64,000 bases of DNA from NCBI RefSeq assembly GCF_003591035.1, contig NZ_QYUO01000001.1:1984001-2048000 (forward strand), written 5' to 3'. Position numbers and translations under genes: made by a program. Positions 60,060 to 64,000 of this stretch are shown piece after piece (position 1 is the stretch's first letter; each line of letters begins with the position of its first letter). The notes under the pieces are model-generated. The model saw nothing but the letters and a program-made list of their open reading frames with translations. It searched no databases and was not told the DNA's origin. The stretch comes from Noviherbaspirillum saxi (GTDB lineage Bacteria; Pseudomonadota; Gammaproteobacteria; Burkholderiales; Burkholderiaceae_D).

Positions 60060-60265
60060 GACGGGAATGAAACTACGTTCTAAAAATAAATATGGGTCCG
60101 CTTTGGCATAGCAAGCATGCGCGAGAAATCAATCTGTCAAACAGATCGCCGTTCAAGCGAAGTTATTGACAAGATGTTTCCTCTGCACAGCAAAGAGGAA
60201 GGGAATGATACCTTTCTGCAAGGTATCATTCCCATGTTTCAGCAAGCCGGGCGTGTATTTTCCTG
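60060..60265. other. Gap between hflC and hisZ with two consecutive hairpins
   Basis: 206 bases without a gene. Two hairpins lie one base apart: TTCCTCT/AGAGGAA (60178-60184, 60194-60200) and GGGAATGATACCT/AGGTATCATTCCC (60201-60213, 60221-60233; perfect 13-base stem). They stand about 33 bases after the hflC stop on the minus strand, and no long T-run follows. They could attenuate hflC to hisZ transcription or protect the upstream mRNA from 3' exonucleases. Confidence 0.6.
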
Positions 60266-61168
60266 CTATTTCTTGACTGGTGCTGGTGCCGCCGTTGACG
60301 CCGGCCCCGTGTTCCTGAAGTATTTGAAGAACTCCGAGTTGGGGTCGAGCACCATCATGTCACTGCGACTCTTGAAGCTTGCACGATATGCTTCAAGGCT
60401 ACGGTAGAACTTGTAAAACTCCGGATTCTGCCCGAATGCCTGCCCGTAGATCTGCGTGGCCTTGGCATCACCATCACCGCGGACGCTTTCGGCATCGCGA
60501 TAAGCTTCCGCAAGAATGACTGTACGCTGACGGTCAGCATCCGCGCGAATCTTTTCCGACTCAGCAGCGCCGGTCGAACGCAATTCATTTGCGACACGTA
60601 CACGTTCGGCCTTCATACGGTCATACACCGAGGCATTGATTTGCTCGACGTAATCCACCCGCTTGAGTCGGACATCGACAATTTCGACACCAATCTGTTT
60701 GGCTTCGTCAGTGACTTTTTTCTGGATGGAACTCATTACCTTGCCCCGTTCGCCAGAAATCACCTCGCGCACCGTGCGCTTGGTTATTTCCTCGTTCAAG
60801 GCAGCCTTGATAATTTGTGACATGCGGTCCTGTGCACGCCGTTCATCGCCGGTAAAGCTCACAAAATACAAGCGCGGATCGACAATGCGCCATTTGATAT
60901 AGGCATCGACAAGAATATTTTTCTTTTCGGCCGTAATGAAGCGGTCGGCTTCAGGCGTGTCGAGCGTCAGTATCCGCTTGTCGAGGAATACGACGTTCTG
61001 AAACGGGGGTGGCAGTTTGAAATGCAATCCCGGCTCGCTGATAACCTTCTTGACTTCACCCAGCGCGAAGACGATAGCATACTGCCGCTGGTCAACAACG
61101 AAGAGTGTCGACATCAGCGCCGACAAGATGATCAGCGCAGCGATCGAATAAGAGACGAGACGACTCAT
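60266..61168 (-). CDS. hflC: HflC, modulator of FtsH protease
   Basis: HflC forms with HflK a membrane complex that restrains FtsH. The 300-residue protein has an N-terminal signal-anchor (VSYSIAALIILSALMSTLFV), the SPFH/band-7 domain (VDQRQYAIVFALGEVKKVIS) and a coiled-coil region (AERVRVANELRSTGAAESEK). It overlaps hflK by one base. Confidence 0.97.
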   Translation of the reverse strand: MSRLVSYSIAALIILSALMSTLFVVDQRQYAIVFALGEVKKVISEPGLHFKLPPPFQNVVFLDKRILTLDTPEADRFITAEKKNILVDAYIKWRIVDPRLYFVSFTGDERRAQDRMSQIIKAALNEEITKRTVREVISGERGKVMSSIQKKVTDEAKQIGVEIVDVRLKRVDYVEQINASVYDRMKAERVRVANELRSTGAAESEKIRADADRQRTVILAEAYRDAESVRGDGDAKATQIYGQAFGQNPEFYKFYRSLEAYRASFKSRSDMMVLDPNSEFFKYFRNTGPASTAAPAPVKK

Positions 61169-62463
61169 TATCTTGTCTCCCGCTCGCGGGAATCACGGCC
61201 GTCACGGCTGCGCGATTCCTTCTGTCTTTGCATGTCCATCGATTGTAGCGGCTCGGTTGCCGAGGAAGTTCCGGAAGACTGTTGACTTTGCGTCCCGCTA
61301 CCCGGCTTGGCAAGCGACGGATCAGTCGCAGTCTGCGCGATCAATTTGTCCAGCGGCAGATATAGCAAATTATTGCCGCTCCGGCTGTCAACCATGACCT
61401 TGGTAGTGTTGGAAAAAATCTGTTGCATAGTTTCGATGTAGAGACGATCGCGCGTCACTGCAGGCGCCTTCTGATACTCGACCAGCACTTGCTTGAAACG
61501 CTCGGCATCGCCCTGGGCATTGGCAACCACGCGGGAACGATATGCCTCCGATTCCTGAAGCAGGCGGGACGCTGCGCCACGTGCGCGAGGAATGACGTCA
61601 TTGGCGTACGCCTGGCCTTCGTTTTTCTGGCGTTCGCGATCCTGGCCCGCCTTGACCGCATCGTCAAATGCGGCCTGGACCTGCTCCGGCGGCTGCACAC
61701 CCTGCATGGTAACGTTGGTGATCTGCACACCCGCCTTGTAACGATCGACGATTTGCTGCATGACTTGGCTTACGTCGAAAGCGACTTTTTCGCGACCTTC
61801 GTATAGGACGAAATCCATCTTGCTGCGCCCGACGATTTCACGAATCGCGGTTTCCGCAACCTGACGCACCATTTCTTCCTGGTCACGGTTATTGAAGATC
61901 CATTCTGAAGCATTCTTCAATTTGTACTGGACCGCAAACTGGATATCGATGATGTTTTCATCGTCAGTCAGCATCAGCGATTCCTTGGCCTGCTTGTTCT
62001 TTACGCTGGATCGATAGCCGACCTCCACAGTTCGCACCTGTGAAACATTGACAATTTCGTGGCTTTGAATGGGAGCCGGCCAGCGCCAATTGAAACCAGC
62101 CGGCGTCATGTGGTCATATTTTCCGAATGTCATGACGACAGCGGTTTGCCCTTCCTGCACAATGAAGAAGCCGCTTATCAGCCATAGAAAAGCAATAATC
62201 GCCGCGATCAGGCCAAAGCCGATACCGGCGCCCTTCATGTCGGGGGTGAATCCACCATCACCGCGCCCTCCTCCCCGATTACCGAACAATCGATTGAGAC
62301 GCTGATTGAACTCCCGCCATAATTGGTCAAGGTCGGGGGGGCCATCATTCGGGCGCTTGCCATCCTGATTTTGATTTTGTCCATTGTCCTGGGAACCACG
62401 TCCCCAGCGCGGGTCGTTCAATGAAAATTTGAGGCCGATTTTTTTAATTAGAGGAACAGGCAT
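61168..62463 (-). CDS. hflK: HflK, modulator of FtsH protease
   Basis: The 431-residue protein has a Gly/Asn/Asp-rich cytoplasmic N terminus, one membrane helix (about 82-103; FGLIAAIIAFLWLISGFFIV), the SPFH domain (VQEGQTAVVMTFGKYDHMTP) and a Gln/Ser-rich C terminus. It is in the hfq-hflX-hflK-hflC order found in many proteobacteria. Confidence 0.97.
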   Translation of the reverse strand: MPVPLIKKIGLKFSLNDPRWGRGSQDNGQNQNQDGKRPNDGPPDLDQLWREFNQRLNRLFGNRGGGRGDGGFTPDMKGAGIGFGLIAAIIAFLWLISGFFIVQEGQTAVVMTFGKYDHMTPAGFNWRWPAPIQSHEIVNVSQVRTVEVGYRSSVKNKQAKESLMLTDDENIIDIQFAVQYKLKNASEWIFNNRDQEEMVRQVAETAIREIVGRSKMDFVLYEGREKVAFDVSQVMQQIVDRYKAGVQITNVTMQGVQPPEQVQAAFDDAVKAGQDRERQKNEGQAYANDVIPRARGAASRLLQESEAYRSRVVANAQGDAERFKQVLVEYQKAPAVTRDRLYIETMQQIFSNTTKVMVDSRSGNNLLYLPLDKLIAQTATDPSLAKPGSGTQSQQSSGTSSATEPLQSMDMQRQKESRSRDGRDSRERETR

Positions 62464-62598
62464 TCTCTCGCTATCCGGCTTATGTTAATAATTTGCAATG
62501 TTAGAGGGTGATTATCAATTTGCACAGCATCGAGCATGGTGGTCCACTGCCTTGCTTTGAACAACGCAACTCTCTCTCGCTCGCTGCATGGAGTCTGG

Positions 62599-63759
62599 CT
62601 ACGGCCTGCCCGCGCTGGTGACGCCTGCAAACGGAACGGGACTTGGTTCTTCGCGTTTATCCGATACCGGCAGACGGTCAATTTGGGCAACCGCATCTTC
62701 CTTCGCAAACTCGGTTACTGCCTCGCGTAGCAAATCAAGGCCTGTGCCGGTCTGGGCGCTTATGAAAACACGGCGGATTTTATCATATTCATCACGCTCT
62801 AAAGCCGGCTCCAGGCCAGCGACGTCAATCTTGTTCCAGACCAGAATCTGCGGAATATGGTCAGCGCCGATTTCGGCAAGAACATTATTGACCTCTTCAA
62901 TCTGTTCCATCCGTACCGGACTGGCGCCATCCACTACATGCAGGAGCAGATCGGCGTGAACGGTTTCTTCCAGCGTGGCCCGAAACGACGCAACCAGTTG
63001 GTGAGGCAACTCGCGGATGAATCCGACAGTATCTGAAATCACGACATTTCCAGCTTCACCTAGATAGATGCGGCGGGATGTCGTATCGAGCGTTGCAAAC
63101 AGTTGATTTGCCGCGTAAGCCTGCGCCTTGGTCAATGCATTGAAGAGCGTGGACTTGCCGGCATTGGTATAACCGACGAGTGATATCGAGAAAGTATTGT
63201 TACGGCCGCGCGCACGCCTCTGCGTCTGGCGTTGACGATGCAGCTTGTCCAGGCGGGTACGCAATGCCTTGACCCGGTCGCCGAGCAAGCGGCGGTCTGT
63301 TTCAAGCTGGGTTTCGCCGGGTCCGCGCAAACCGATACCACCCTTTTGGCGTTCCAAGTGAGTCCATCCGCGAATCAGCCGGGTTGCAAGGTGCTGGAGC
63401 TGCGCGAGTTCCACCTGAACCTTACCTTCGTGGCTTTGCGCGCGCTGGGCGAATATGTCGAGAATGAGACTCGTACGGTCAATGACACGAACCTTGAGAT
63501 GGCGTTCGAGATTACGTTGCTGCGCTGGTGAAAGCGCATGGTTGAATATCACCAGGTCAAGCTTGTCGCAAACCACGGCATTGGCGATTTCGTCTGCCTT
63601 GCCAGACCCGACAAACAGAGCCGCGTCGGGACTGGAGCGTTTTCCGGTGATGGTTGCAACTGGGTCTGCTCCTGCGGACTTTGACAGTAACGAGAGCTCT
63701 TCCAGGCTTGCGGCAAAGTCTCCTTTGCCGAAATCGACGCCGACTAATGCAGCGCGCAT
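62599..63759 (-). CDS. hflX: GTPase HflX
   Basis: HflX is a ribosome-associated GTPase that splits stalled ribosomes after stress. The 386-residue protein has the N-terminal HflX domain (SSPDAALFVGSGKADEIANA, VFNHALSPAQQRNLERHLKV shown by its IFNHALSPAQQRNLER core), KGGIGLRGPGETQLETDRRL, and the GTPase motifs GYTNAGKSTLFNAL (G1), DTVGFIRELPH (G3) and NKID (G4). A 135-base gap without gene separates it from hflK. Confidence 0.97.
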   Translation of the reverse strand: MRAALVGVDFGKGDFAASLEELSLLSKSAGADPVATITGKRSSPDAALFVGSGKADEIANAVVCDKLDLVIFNHALSPAQQRNLERHLKVRVIDRTSLILDIFAQRAQSHEGKVQVELAQLQHLATRLIRGWTHLERQKGGIGLRGPGETQLETDRRLLGDRVKALRTRLDKLHRQRQTQRRARGRNNTFSISLVGYTNAGKSTLFNALTKAQAYAANQLFATLDTTSRRIYLGEAGNVVISDTVGFIRELPHQLVASFRATLEETVHADLLLHVVDGASPVRMEQIEEVNNVLAEIGADHIPQILVWNKIDVAGLEPALERDEYDKIRRVFISAQTGTGLDLLREAVTEFAKEDAVAQIDRLPVSDKREEPSPVPFAGVTSAGRP

Positions 63760-63786
63760 GAGGGATGTGGACGAAGTAGTGATCTC

Positions 63787-64000
63787 TTATTCCGCGTCAG
63801 ATTCAACATTGATATTCACTGCTCGCGCCGGTACCACGGTGGAAATGGCATGCTTGTAAACCATCTGCGTAACGGTATTGCGGAGCAGTACGACGTATTG
63901 GTCAAACGATTCGATATGACCTTGGAGCTTGATGCCGTTCACGAGATAAATCGAGACGGGAACGTGCTCTTTGCGTAAGGCGTTGAGGAAGGGGTCTTGT
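63787..64000 (-). CDS. hfq: RNA chaperone Hfq, 5' end cut by window
   Basis: The reading frame from the window edge translates to [60 protein letters not shown] and a stop at 63787. This contains the Sm1 motif ([11 protein letters not shown]) and the Sm2 motif YKHAIST of Hfq. It ends with a short acidic tail (NINVESDAE). Only the first few residues are missing. It lies 27 bases upstream of hflX. Confidence 0.98.
   Translation of the reverse strand, partial: QDPFLNALRKEHVPVSIYLVNGIKLQGHIESFDQYVVLLRNTVTQMVYKHAISTVVPARAVNINVESDAE

Overview
The window is bacterial chromosome from a motile member of the Burkholderiales, most likely Oxalobacteraceae (Herbaspirillum/Noviherbaspirillum/Collimonas-like); the genus is inferred from gene order and protein style, not proven. 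Supporting signs are a FlhDC master regulator combined with FlhF/FlhG, the hfq-hflX-hflK-hflC-hisZ-purA order, cysE-rlmB-rnr synteny, and dense GC-rich coding with long antisense shadow ORFs.

Layout. (1) 1-12.4 kb: the flg cluster. flgB-C-D-E-F-G-H-I-J-K-L run on the minus strand (flgL is cut by the window edge), with flgA-flgM-flgN divergent. They encode rod, hook, rings, hook-filament junction, P-ring chaperone, anti-sigma factor and a junction chaperone. (2) 12.6-20.4 kb: motD, motC, fliA, flhG, flhF, flhA, flhB (minus): a second stator pair, sigma-28, polar number/placement GTPases and the export gate. (3) 20.7-36.9 kb: chemotaxis: an EAL-like/HDOD protein, cheZ, cheY, cheB, cheD, cheR, a receptor with an unusual C-terminal sensor-like domain, three receptors with nearly identical signalling domains, cheW, cheA, a second cheY. 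(4) 37.0-41.5 kb: a CheZ-like protein, motB, motA, a membrane-anchored methyltransferase, flhC, flhD. (5) 42.2-64 kb: non-flagellar core genes: PhyH oxygenase, tRNA-Ser(GCU), lysC, tilS, accA, a DNA glycosylase, cysS, ppiA, ppiB, lpxH, yceH, cysE, rlmB, rnr, tRNA-Leu(CAG), a phosphoribosyltransferase, purA, hisZ, hflC, hflK, hflX and a partial hfq.

How it works together. FlhDC should switch on the flagellar operons. FliA, held by FlgM until hook completion, then reads late promoters. I find sequences close to the sigma-28 consensus (TAAA/TCAAG, 15/11-base spacing, GCCGATAA) before flgK and flgM, as expected, and also before flgA, before the odd receptor and upstream of flhDC, which suggests feedback onto the master regulator. 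FlhF/FlhG would set position and number of flagella, and receptors, CheA/CheW, two CheYs and two CheZ-family proteins would set motor bias of the MotAB/MotCD stators.

No CRISPR array, prophage, intact insertion sequence or obvious new defence system is present. The more unusual items are the receptor with reversed domain order, a FlhG with an altered P-loop, the second CheZ-like protein sharing a C-terminal tail with CheD, a duplicated GYGFFEP motif in CheA, an internal duplication in an enlarged FlgK, receptor gene homogenisation, and a small family of MITE-like repeats.
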